In this document: positions 16,795-24,597 of the stretch, piece after piece
Layout of the letters: each line of letters begins with the position of its first letter
How positions within the stretch are numbered: the first letter of the stretch is position 1
Source of the DNA: CAZKVJ01 sp964556225
GTDB taxonomy: Bacteria > Actinomycetota > Acidimicrobiia > Acidimicrobiales > Ilumatobacteraceae
NCBI GenBank assembly: GCA_964556225.1
Contig: CAZKVJ010000003.1
Location: forward strand, 1 to 64,000
DNA: 64,000 nucleotides
Direction of reading: 5' to 3'
Notes under the pieces: model-generated
What the model saw: only the letters and a program-made list of their open reading frames with translations
Database searches by the model: none
Told to the model about the DNA's origin: nothing
Translations under genes and position numbers: made by a program

Positions 16795-16831
16795 GACTAT
16801 GTCATTCTCCGGTCAAGAGAACGCCATTTCC
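16795..16831. promoter_or_regulatory. Two adjoining GAGAAC-N3-GTTCTC-type sites
   Basis: GACTATGTCATTCTC (16795-16809) and GAGAACGCCATTTCC (16817-16831) both fit the recurrent 15-bp palindrome of this window. They lie 36 and 58 bases upstream of the SDR start on the minus strand. Confidence 0.6.
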
Positions 16832-16835
16832 CGCC

Positions 16836-18272
16836 TCACTCGAAGCTCATCGCCGTCGGGTCGGTCCACGTGTCGACCGGCGGCTGGAAGCAGAGGAACG
16901 GATCGTCGGCGCTGCCGACCACCTCGAGCGCCCCGCCAGTCACCCGCAGGTACGCCGAACACTCGTAGACCGGCCCGTTCGTCACCGGATCGTCGGCGGT
17001 CGGCGCGGTGTGCTGGCGCGTCCAGTCGACCGGCGGCAACAAGCCACCAGCGGTCCAGTCCGTGATCTCGTTCGTGGCGGCGATCACCGAGGGCCGGTCG
17101 AACTGAGGTCCGGCGGCGAGCAGGCCGCGCACGGCGAGGTCGGCGCCGACCCAGCCCTGCACCGTGTAGTCGTTCACCAGCTCGAGCCCTTCGAAGTACT
17201 CGAGCATCGTGGTCATCATCGTGTCGCCGGGGTTGGCCTCGAGCGGACGGAAGTAGGTCGCCAGCAGATCGCCCTCGAGCAGGCTGGCGTTGGCGGCGAT
17301 GAACTCGGTGTCGCCGTAGCCCTGCGGCAGGATCATCGTCACGTCGCTCATCCCTTGGCGCTCGAGCTCCTGCTCGATCAGCAGCGCGCTGTTCTGGTCG
17401 ATGCAGTTGAGGATGAAGTCGACCCCCGCGTCCTTCATCGCCGTGACCTCGGGGGCGACACCGTTGGGCAGTCCGAACTCGAGGACGTCGTTCGCGTAGA
17501 CGAACTCGATGCCGACCTCGTCGCCCCAGCGCTCGAACGCCGCCTGCTTGTTCGCCACGCACTCCTTCGAGGCCTGAGAGACGCCGAAGCCGAGCGCGGC
17601 CACCTTGGTGGCGCCGGCGAGCCTGGCGGCCTCGACGTCGAGCGGGCGTGGGCAGGTGATGCACAGGGTGCCCGATGGGACGTACACGCTGTCGAGACCG
17701 TTCGCCTCGGGCGAGGCCGGGAACACGGTGTAGGTCGGGATGCCGTTCGAGGCGAGCTCGGGCAGGCCGGCGTAGAGCACGGGCGCGAGGAACACGCCGA
17801 ACACGTCGTCGGCTCCCACCAGCTCCAGTGCCTTCACCTGGTTGTTGGCGAGCTCGTCGTCGAGGACGGTGGCGACGGCGAGCTGGCGCCCGTGGACGCC
17901 GCCGAGGTCGTTGCGGTACTCGAAGTACGCCTCGACCCCGTCGAGGTAGCACTCGAGGAGGCAGTAGCCGAGCGGGTTCGCCGGGCCGGTCCCGAGCACC
18001 GCGTAGCCGATCTGCTCGTCGGTCACGCCGGGGACGCCCTCGATCGGCTGGAACTCGCCGAGGTCGGCCTCGGCGGGCGCGCCCGGCGCGGTGTCGGCCG
18101 TCGCCTCGGTGGAGGTCGTTGCCGCGGCGGTGTCCTCGGCAGGGCTCGTCGGCGCGACGGAGTCGGCGACGTCGTCGCCGGAGTTGGCGCACGCGGCGAG
18201 CAGCATGCCACCGAGGGCCAGCGCGACGAGCCGCCGAGCCCGGGTACGGAGGTGACCGGCCGAGGTGTGCAT
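16836..18272 (-). CDS. ABC-type substrate-binding lipoprotein (branched-chain amino acid-like family)
   Basis: A 478-residue exported lipoprotein of the type I periplasmic binding fold (LivJ-like). The N terminus is a charged start, a hydrophobic stretch and the lipobox LAAC, followed by an acidic Ala/Thr/Asp-rich linker up to about residue 70. The mature domain then starts with IGYAVLGTGPANPLGYC. It is rich in cysteines (GYCLLEC, CITC, KEC, CIDQN), unusual for this family. It would capture a small substrate at the cell surface, but no permease or ATPase gene is near. It is a paralogue of the protein at 24598-26058. The start at 18272 is the ATG that gives a normal signal peptide. Confidence 0.9.
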   Translation of the reverse strand: MHTSAGHLRTRARRLVALALGGMLLAACANSGDDVADSVAPTSPAEDTAAATTSTEATADTAPGAPAEADLGEFQPIEGVPGVTDEQIGYAVLGTGPANPLGYCLLECYLDGVEAYFEYRNDLGGVHGRQLAVATVLDDELANNQVKALELVGADDVFGVFLAPVLYAGLPELASNGIPTYTVFPASPEANGLDSVYVPSGTLCITCPRPLDVEAARLAGATKVAALGFGVSQASKECVANKQAAFERWGDEVGIEFVYANDVLEFGLPNGVAPEVTAMKDAGVDFILNCIDQNSALLIEQELERQGMSDVTMILPQGYGDTEFIAANASLLEGDLLATYFRPLEANPGDTMMTTMLEYFEGLELVNDYTVQGWVGADLAVRGLLAAGPQFDRPSVIAATNEITDWTAGGLLPPVDWTRQHTAPTADDPVTNGPVYECSAYLRVTGGALEVVGSADDPFLCFQPPVDTWTDPTAMSFE

Positions 18273-18315
18273 CTGGGCACTGTAGGCATGCGGTCTCTGG
18301 CGGGCGGGTGGCGCG

Positions 18316-18356
18316 GACCACCGGCGTCCCACTGGGAGGGACGTCCGGCGGTGGTC
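18316..18356 (-). terminator. Hairpin terminator after the AraC gene
   Basis: GACCACCG...GTCCC at 18316-18330 pairs with GGGACGTCC...GGTGGTC at 18338-18356, with a small bulge. It directly follows the AraC-family stop codon on the minus strand and has no T-tract, as is common in actinobacteria. Confidence 0.55.
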
Positions 18357-18359
18357 GCG

Positions 18360-19208
18360 TCAGGCGGCGACGCGGCGCCGGTACGACGACGGCGACTCGC
18401 CGGTCTCTCGGCGAAAGGCGCGCGTGAACGAGCTCACGCTGTCGAAGCCGACCGCGAGCGACACATCGAGGATCGTGTGGCCGGGCTCGGCCAGCAACGA
18501 CATCGCCCGCAGCAGGCGGGCCCGCATCAGGTACGTGCGCCACGACATCCCGACCTCGCCGGCAAAGCGCCGCCGCAGCGTGCGCTCCGACGCCCCGACC
18601 GCCGAGCAGACCTCGCGCAGGGTCACGTCGGCGAGGCGCGCCCGGGTGTGCTCGATGGCTGCGGCGACGATCGGATCGGCCGAGGTCGGCAGGCTGAGGG
18701 CGGCGTCTTGTTGGAGGGCCTCGACAACGATCTGCGCGAGCGTCCCGAAGAACAGGTCGGCGTGCTCGTCGGACTCGGGCCGGGTGACCGGCCACCGCAC
18801 GGCGTGCAGGATCATCTCGCGCAGCAGTGGTGACACCTCGAGGACGCGCACGCTGGTCCCGGGCTCGGGGACGAGGTCCGGGGCGAACAGCACGGAGATC
18901 GTGCGCACCTCAGCGTGCAGGGTTGCCTGGTGGACGCACCCGGCCGGGATCCACGCCGCCTGGTGTGGGGGGAGCAGCGAGCGGCCACCGTCGGTGTCGA
19001 CCTCGACCACGCCGCGGACGGCGTACTCGATCTGGTGCAGGTCGTGCCAGTGATAGCCGGTGACGAGCCGCTCGCCTTCGTACACGTAGCTGCCGGCGAT
19101 GACGCCGCCGCCCTCGCGCAGGTCGATCAGGCGTCGCCCGGCCGCGCCCGCCACGGGCGCCGCGGCCGATTCGGCACGATAGTTGACCGATTGTGCAGTG
19201 ACGGCCAT
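18360..19208 (-). CDS. AraC family transcriptional regulator
   Basis: A 282-residue regulator: an N-terminal cupin-like sensing domain (HWHDLHQIEYAVRG around residues 53-66) and a C-terminal AraC domain with two helix-turn-helix units (ADVTLREVCSAVGASERTLRRRF, then TILDVSLAVGFDSVSSFTRAFRR). It probably activates nearby catabolic or uptake genes in response to a small ligand. The ATG at 19208 is preferred over an upstream in-frame start because it leaves a compact sensor domain. It is the upstream neighbour of the binding-protein gene but a hairpin separates them, so the two are likely transcribed separately. Confidence 0.92.
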   Translation of the reverse strand: MAVTAQSVNYRAESAAAPVAGAAGRRLIDLREGGGVIAGSYVYEGERLVTGYHWHDLHQIEYAVRGVVEVDTDGGRSLLPPHQAAWIPAGCVHQATLHAEVRTISVLFAPDLVPEPGTSVRVLEVSPLLREMILHAVRWPVTRPESDEHADLFFGTLAQIVVEALQQDAALSLPTSADPIVAAAIEHTRARLADVTLREVCSAVGASERTLRRRFAGEVGMSWRTYLMRARLLRAMSLLAEPGHTILDVSLAVGFDSVSSFTRAFRRETGESPSSYRRRVAA

Positions 19209-19316
19209 ACGCCGGCAGGCTACAACTGACCCACTGGGGAAGGGGCACGTCGCGCCGCGCCCATCGAACATCGCCTCGGACGGAGGTCCGCAGGCCGGTC
19301 ATGGTGAGGAGACCTC

Positions 19317-20585
19317 ATGAACATCGACGACCTCGTCCTCGTCAGCATCGACGACCACATCGTCGAGCCGCCCGACATGTTCGAGGGCCGGCTGGCGTCG
19401 AAGTACGCCGACGACGCGCCGCGGGTGGTCACCGACGAGAACGGCGTCGACCGCTGGGTGTACCGCGGCAACCAGACCGGCGTCGTCGGGCTGAACGCAG
19501 TGATCACCTGGCCGAAGGAGGAGTGGGGGTTCGACCCGACGGGCTTCGCCGAGATGCGGCCGGGCTCGTACGACGTCCACGCCCGCGTGCGCGACATGGA
19601 CGTCAACGGCATCACCGCGTCGATGTGCTTCCCCACCTTCGCCGGCTTCAGCGCCGGGCACTTCCGCCACGTGAAGGACGACACGACCAACGCGGTCATC
19701 CGGGCCTACAACGACTGGCACATCGAGAGCTGGTGCGGCGCCTACCCCGACCGCTTCATCCCGCTGGCGATCGTGCCGAGCTGGGACCAGACCGAGACCG
19801 TGGCCGAGATCGCTCGGGTCGCGGCGAAGGGTGCCAGGGCGGTCACCCTGCCGGAGCTGCCGCACCTCGACGGCCTGCCGAGCTACCACGACATGGACCA
19901 CTGGGGGCCGATCTTCGAGGCGCTGATCGATCACGGCATGGTGATGTGCCTGCACATCGGCCAGGGCTTCGCCGCGCTGCAGCTCGCTCCCGACGGCCCG
20001 ATCGACAACCTGATGGTGATGGCGTGCCAGATCTCGATGCTCGGCGCCCAGGACCTGCTGTGGGGGCCGGCGTTCCGCACCTACCCGGAGCTCAAGGTGG
20101 CCTTCTCCGAGGGCGGCATCGGATGGATCCCGTTCTACCTCGACCGCTGCGACCGCCACTTCACGAACCAGGTGTGGCTGCACAAGGACACCGACTTCGG
20201 CGGCAAGCTGCCGAGCGAGGTGTTCCGAGAGCACGCCCTCGCCTGCTACGTCACCGACCCGACCTCGCTCGGGCTGCGCAACGAGATCGGCATCGACATC
20301 ATCGCCTGGGAGTGCGACTACCCCCACTCGGACTCGATGTGGCCCGATGCCCCCGAGCAGATGCTGGCCCAGCTCGACGCGGTGGGTGCCACCGACGAGG
20401 AGATCGACAAGATCTCGTGGCAGAACGCGTGCCGGTTCTTCGACTGGGACCCGTTCGCCGGCGGGTCGCGTGCGGACCACGCGGTGGGGGCGCTGCGCGC
20501 CCGCGCCACCGACGTCGACACCTCGACGACCTCGCGCGCCGAGTACGCCGAGCGGTACGCGCTGGCGCGCGCGTCAGGCGGCTGA
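19317..20585 (+). CDS. Amidohydrolase family 2 protein
   Basis: A 422-residue amidohydrolase_2 protein. The N-terminal metal motif is DDHIVEP, the barrel His is in MVMCLHIGQG and the late acid is in ECDYPHSDS. About the same length as its paralogues at 11.9, 42.9 and 54.4 kb, but only moderately similar. Relatives act on carboxylated or CoA-linked ring-cleavage products, but the reaction is not visible. A GGTGAGGAG ribosome site precedes the ATG. The 3' end overlaps the convergent luciferase-like gene by 12 bases. It is divergent from the AraC gene, with about 108 bases between them. Confidence 0.92.
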   Translation: MNIDDLVLVSIDDHIVEPPDMFEGRLASKYADDAPRVVTDENGVDRWVYRGNQTGVVGLNAVITWPKEEWGFDPTGFAEMRPGSYDVHARVRDMDVNGITASMCFPTFAGFSAGHFRHVKDDTTNAVIRAYNDWHIESWCGAYPDRFIPLAIVPSWDQTETVAEIARVAAKGARAVTLPELPHLDGLPSYHDMDHWGPIFEALIDHGMVMCLHIGQGFAALQLAPDGPIDNLMVMACQISMLGAQDLLWGPAFRTYPELKVAFSEGGIGWIPFYLDRCDRHFTNQVWLHKDTDFGGKLPSEVFREHALACYVTDPTSLGLRNEIGIDIIAWECDYPHSDSMWPDAPEQMLAQLDAVGATDEEIDKISWQNACRFFDWDPFAGGSRADHAVGALRARATDVDTSTTSRAEYAERYALARASGG

Positions 20586-21530
20586 CGCCGCCAGCTCGGC
20601 GACCAGCTCGCGGGTGCGGCGGCTCGACGCCAGCAGCTCGTCTCGGTTCTCGCCGATGGGCAGCACGCGCACGGACAGGTCGGTGACCCCAGCGTCGGCG
20701 AACGACGCCAGGCGAGCGCGGATCTGGCGCTCGTCGCCGGCGGCGAGGATGTCGGCGACCCCGGTCGCATTGCCCCGGTCGAGCAGGCGCTGGTAGTTGG
20801 GCGACACCGTCGCCTCGCTCAGCACCCGATCGGCCCGGGCGCGGGCCGCATCGACCTCGTCGGGCCGGCACAGGCAGATCGGTACGCCGGCGACGATGCG
20901 TGGGGCCGGCCGGCCGGCGCCGTTCGCCGCGGCGGTGATGGTCGGCACGACGTGGGTCTCGATCGCCTTCTCGTCGGCCAGCCAGAGGATGGTGCCGTCG
21001 GCGCGGGCTCCGGCGAGGCGCAGCATCACCGGGCCGAGCGCGGCCAGCAGCACCTGCATGCGCGGCGCGTCGGTGACGTGCATCGGGTTGCGGACGTGGA
21101 AGCTCTCGTTGTCGACCTCGATCGGCCCGGGGCCGCTCATCGCCGCGTCGAGCACGTCGAGGTAGTCGGCGGTGAGGGCGGCCGGGCGCTCGTAGGGGAG
21201 GCCCACCATGTCCTGGATGATCCAGTGGTGCGACGGTCCGATGCCCAGGGTGAAGCGTCCGGTCGCGACGAGCTGGGTCGACAGCGCCTGCTGCACGAGC
21301 GCTACGGGGTGTCGGGTCTGCAGCGCGACGACCGCGGTGGCGACCTCGATGCGCTCCGTCGAGTGGGCCACGAGCGCGGCGGCGGTCATGGCGTCGAACT
21401 CGTCGGGCACCTGGGGGATCCAGACGCTGCTGAGGCCGTGCTGCTCGGCCCACGTGGCGTCGGCCAGCATCCGCTCGACCTTGGTGGCGTACCGGTTGCG
21501 TTCGGGGCCGACCATCACACCGATGCGCAC
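20574..21530 (-). CDS. Luciferase-like (probably F420-dependent) oxidoreductase
   Basis: A 318-residue TIM-barrel protein of the bacterial luciferase-like superfamily, with the typical MRIGVM opening, a STERIEVATAVVAL segment and the RFTLGIGPSHH loop. In actinobacteria this subgroup generally uses the deazaflavin F420 and is often found among lipid and steroid catabolism genes. The start is a GTG. Its promoter lies in a divergent region shared with the acyl-CoA dehydrogenase pair, and a perfect inverted repeat GTTCTCG-CTGA-CGAGAAC lies 42 bases upstream. Cofactor and substrate are inferred at family level only. Confidence 0.88.
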   Translation of the reverse strand: MRIGVMVGPERNRYATKVERMLADATWAEQHGLSSVWIPQVPDEFDAMTAAALVAHSTERIEVATAVVALQTRHPVALVQQALSTQLVATGRFTLGIGPSHHWIIQDMVGLPYERPAALTADYLDVLDAAMSGPGPIEVDNESFHVRNPMHVTDAPRMQVLLAALGPVMLRLAGARADGTILWLADEKAIETHVVPTITAAANGAGRPAPRIVAGVPICLCRPDEVDAARARADRVLSEATVSPNYQRLLDRGNATGVADILAAGDERQIRARLASFADAGVTDLSVRVLPIGENRDELLASSRRTRELVAELAASAA

Positions 21531-21562
21531 CGGACGACTTTAGTTCCCCGTCCGAGGTGTGT

Positions 21563-21589
21563 GACAATGGTGTTCTCGCTGACGAGAAC
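21563..21589. promoter_or_regulatory. Palindromic operator in divergent promoter
   Basis: GTTCTCG (21572-21578) and CGAGAAC (21583-21589) form a perfect 7-bp inverted repeat with a 4-base spacer; GACAATGGTGTTCTC (21563-21577) fits the 15-bp palindrome seen elsewhere. It lies between the luciferase-like gene and the acyl-CoA dehydrogenase pair. Confidence 0.65.
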
Positions 21590-21644
21590 ATCGCTCGCGT
21601 CACCACGATCCTCACCACCGGCCCAGCCCGCGTCAGGAGGCGGT

Positions 21645-22817
21645 GTGCTGCTCAACCCATCGCCTGACCAGGTCCTGTTCAGGGAGACCACCGCGAGCTT
21701 CCTCGACAAGCACGCCACCCCCGACGTGCTGCGCGGACTGCGCGCCGACCAGCGCGGCTTCTCCGCCGACTACTGGCGGCGCGGGGCCGAGCTGGGCTGG
21801 ACGAGCCTGCTCGTCGGCGAGGCGCACGGAGGAGGAGCGATCGGCACGCTCCCGCTCGTCGACCTCACGCTCGTGGCTCACGAGTTCGGCCGGCACGCCG
21901 CGCCTGGCCCGCTGATCCCGACGAACGTCGTCGCGGCACTCCTGAGCCGGTGCGACGGCGACCACGCCGTCACCATCGCCGGTCTGGTGGCCGGCACCGC
22001 GACCGCGGCGTGGTGCCTGAGCGAGCCGGCGCCCCACACCGGTCTCGGCCGCTGGTCGCTCGACGTTCGGCTCGAGGGCGACGAGGTCGTCCTGAACGGC
22101 GTCAAGCGACCCGTCGAGGCGGCGCCGACGGCCGACGTCCTGCTCGTCACCGGCCGGACGGCGGGCGGGCTGACCAACGTGATCCTGCCGGCGTCGACCC
22201 CGGGGGTGTCGATCACGCCGATGCGCACGTCCGACCTGTCGCGGCGATTCGGCGCCGTCCGCTTCGACGACGTGCGCATGCCGGCCTCGTGCGTCGTCGG
22301 CTCGCTCGGCGGCGCCGACGACGACGTCTGGTGGGCGCTGCAGGTGGCGCTCGTGATCGCCGCGGCCGAGTCGGTCGGGGCGATGCAGTCGGCGTTCGAC
22401 ATGACGGTCGAATGGGCGTTCGACCGCTACTCGTTTGGCCGGCCGCTCGCCTCGTACCAAGCGCTGAAGCACCGCTTCGCCGACATGAAGGCATGGCTCG
22501 AGGCGGGCCATGCCATCGCCGACGCCGCGGCCTTCGGTGTGGCCACCGGTGCCGCCGACGCCGCCGACCTCGCCAGCGCCGCCGCGGCCTACGTCGGCGA
22601 GCGCGGCGCCGACCTGGCGCAGGACTGTGTGCAGCTGCACGGGGGGATCGGCGTCACCTTCGAGCACGACCTGCACGTGTACATGCGCCGGATCGTGGTG
22701 AACCGGACGGCCTACGGCACCCCGGCCGATCACCGCCGGCGCCTTGCCGACCTGGCGGAAGCGGCGGAGCGGCGCGAGGCCGGCTCGCTCGATGACCTGA
22801 ACGGAGGTGCGCCGTGA
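21645..22817 (+). CDS. Acyl-CoA dehydrogenase, beta-type subunit of a pair
   Basis: A 390-residue acyl-CoA dehydrogenase of the type that pairs with a second subunit. The C-terminal motif QLHGGIGVTFEHDLHVYMRR and the dimer-interface RYSFGRPLASYQALKHRFADM are present, while the N-terminal FAD/substrate motif (SEPxxGSD) is degenerate (LSEPAPHTGLG). GTG 21645 follows TCAGGAGG; an upstream ATG at 21567 lacks a ribosome site and would run through the palindromic operator. The stop overlaps the next dehydrogenase start (GTGA), as for the FadE alpha/beta heterotetramers of steroid catabolism. Confidence 0.93.
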   Translation: MLLNPSPDQVLFRETTASFLDKHATPDVLRGLRADQRGFSADYWRRGAELGWTSLLVGEAHGGGAIGTLPLVDLTLVAHEFGRHAAPGPLIPTNVVAALLSRCDGDHAVTIAGLVAGTATAAWCLSEPAPHTGLGRWSLDVRLEGDEVVLNGVKRPVEAAPTADVLLVTGRTAGGLTNVILPASTPGVSITPMRTSDLSRRFGAVRFDDVRMPASCVVGSLGGADDDVWWALQVALVIAAAESVGAMQSAFDMTVEWAFDRYSFGRPLASYQALKHRFADMKAWLEAGHAIADAAAFGVATGAADAADLASAAAAYVGERGADLAQDCVQLHGGIGVTFEHDLHVYMRRIVVNRTAYGTPADHRRRLADLAEAAERREAGSLDDLNGGAP

Positions 22818-24094
22818 CCGACGCGCTCCGCGACCCGGACGAGTCCGTCGATGACTTCCGCGCCAGGGCGCGGGCGTGGCTGCGCGACAACGTGGCACGT
22901 CGCCGCCCGGTCGAGCACCTCGGCCTGCTCCGGCCGAAGCTGTCGGACGAGGAAGAGCTAGCGGAGGTCGCGGCCGAGCGCGCGCTCCAACGCCGGTTCT
23001 ACGACGCCGGCCTGGCGGGCGTGTGCATCCCTCGCGAGTACGGCGGGCTCGGCCTCACCATCGCCCACCAGCAGGCGCTGCGCGAAGAGCTGCGCGGCTA
23101 CGACTACCCGACCAGGATCCAGCTGCCCACGTTCTCTCCGTGTGCAGCGGTGCTGCTCGAGTTCGGCACCGAGGAGCAGAAGCGCCAGCACATCCCGGCG
23201 ATCCTCAAGGGTGAGGAGATCTGGATGCAGCTGCTGTCCGAGCCGAGCAGCGGCTCCGACGTGGCGGGCGCGCAGACCACCGCCATCCGCGACGGCGACG
23301 AGTGGATCCTCAACGGCTCGAAGGTGTGGACGACCGGCGCATGGTGGTCCGACTGGGGGCTGTGCCTCGCCCGCACGAACTGGGACGTTCCCAAGCATCG
23401 GGGCCTGACGGTGTTCATCCTCCCGCTGCACCAACCCGGCGTCGAGGTCCACCGGATCGAGATGCTCAACGGCTTCAAGGACTTCTGCCAGGAGTTCCTC
23501 TCCGATGTGCGCGTCCCCGACTCCGACCGGGTGGGTGACGTCGATGCCGGCTGGACGGTCGGCACCCGCTGGCTGTTCCACGAGCGGATGCTCTCCAACT
23601 CGCCGTACGTGAGCATGCCGATCGGCGACGTCCGCCACTCGATGACCGGCGCGCACAACCTCGGCGTCGCTCGTGACGTGGGCGCGCTGTCGGATCCGCT
23701 GGCCCGCGACCTGATCGGCGAGTCGAGGATGCTCGAGCTGGTCACCGTCGCGCTGCAGGCGCGCATCGCCGAGGGGGTTGGCACCGGGGCGATGTCGGAT
23801 CAGTCGGCGTCGATCGCCCGCCTCCACACCGGTCTGGCGACCGTTCGGATGACCTCGATCACCTACGAGCTGGCGGGCGCGGCCGGGGCCGCATGGGACG
23901 GCGACGACGGCATGGCCGTCGAGTGGGGCAACGACTACCTCATGCGCCACGTGTCGACGATCGGTGGGGGCACCACCGAGATGGCCCGCAACGTGATCGC
24001 CGAGCGAGTGCTGGGGATGCCGCGCGAGTGGTCGCACGACCGCGACGTGCCGTTCCGAGACGTCCCGAAGGGCCCGGCCGAGAATCGCGGCTGA
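22814..24094 (+). CDS. Acyl-CoA dehydrogenase, alpha-type subunit of a pair
   Basis: A 426-residue acyl-CoA dehydrogenase with the full N-terminal domain, LSEPSSGSDVAG (FAD-binding loop), the DEWILNGSKVWTTGA strand and a C-terminal STIGGGTTEMARN segment. It carries the FAD-interacting half-site missing from the preceding partner, so the two most likely form an alpha2beta2 enzyme. The reaction would be 2,3-desaturation of a bulky acyl-CoA. Start GTG at 22814 overlaps the preceding stop by four bases. The SnoaL-like gene converges with a 6-base gap. Confidence 0.95.
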   Translation: MTDALRDPDESVDDFRARARAWLRDNVARRRPVEHLGLLRPKLSDEEELAEVAAERALQRRFYDAGLAGVCIPREYGGLGLTIAHQQALREELRGYDYPTRIQLPTFSPCAAVLLEFGTEEQKRQHIPAILKGEEIWMQLLSEPSSGSDVAGAQTTAIRDGDEWILNGSKVWTTGAWWSDWGLCLARTNWDVPKHRGLTVFILPLHQPGVEVHRIEMLNGFKDFCQEFLSDVRVPDSDRVGDVDAGWTVGTRWLFHERMLSNSPYVSMPIGDVRHSMTGAHNLGVARDVGALSDPLARDLIGESRMLELVTVALQARIAEGVGTGAMSDQSASIARLHTGLATVRMTSITYELAGAAGAAWDGDDGMAVEWGNDYLMRHVSTIGGGTTEMARNVIAERVLGMPREWSHDRDVPFRDVPKGPAENRG

Positions 24095-24100
24095 GCGGCG

Positions 24101-24529
24101 TCACTGCGCCGGTGTCGGGCGGGTGGGGTCGTGGGGCCGTCCGGCGTCGTGGGCGCCGCTGCGGCGCATGAACGTCATCGAGCGCGTCGCCAGGCGCCAG
24201 CCCCGCTCGGTGCGGCGGTAGGTGTCGCGGTAGTACCCGATGCGCATGCTGTGGTCGGACTGGATGACCATGCAGAGCGGCTGGGTCCCGGTCGCCTCGT
24301 CGCCGTCGAGCTCGATGAGCGGCGTGCCGGTCATGAACAGCCCCTTCGGTGCGGCGGCGACGAGCCGGGGGAAGTCGGCGACGGCGTAGCGGTCACCGAA
24401 CGCGCTGTACCAGCCGTCGTCGGTGAAGACGTCCATCACCAGGTCGACGTCGTCGCACGACATGGCGACGGCGTACCTGGCGAGCAGCTGCTCGATCTCG
24501 ATGATGTCGGAGATCTGCTGGTGGTCCAT
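24101..24529 (-). CDS. SnoaL-like (NTF2-fold) protein
   Basis: A 142-residue NTF2-fold protein with the opening IEIEQLLARYAVAMSCDDVDLVMDVFTDDGWYSAF and the late WRLATRSMTFMRR strand, the same pattern as the longer protein at 2867-3397. The last 18 residues are Pro/Thr/His-rich and likely disordered. Relatives include polyketide cyclases, ketosteroid isomerases and dehydratases. The ATG at 24529 gives the standard fold length. A strong hairpin separates it from the binding-protein gene upstream, so it may have its own promoter or rely on read-through. Confidence 0.85.
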   Translation of the reverse strand: MDHQQISDIIEIEQLLARYAVAMSCDDVDLVMDVFTDDGWYSAFGDRYAVADFPRLVAAAPKGLFMTGTPLIELDGDEATGTQPLCMVIQSDHSMRIGYYRDTYRRTERGWRLATRSMTFMRRSGAHDAGRPHDPTRPTPAQ

Positions 24530-24553
24530 GCGCGTGCGTGCTCCTGGCCGCTG

Positions 24554-24590
24554 GCGGGCTCGGACGCCGTTCGCCGGCGTCCGAGCCCGC
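24554..24590 (-). terminator. Strong hairpin terminator after the binding-protein gene
   Basis: A perfect 16-bp stem, GCGGGCTCGGACGCCG at 24554-24569 pairing with 24575-24590, and a 5-base loop. It lies 8 bases past the substrate-binding protein stop on the minus strand. No T-tract follows. Confidence 0.75.
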
Positions 24591-24597
24591 GGGGGTC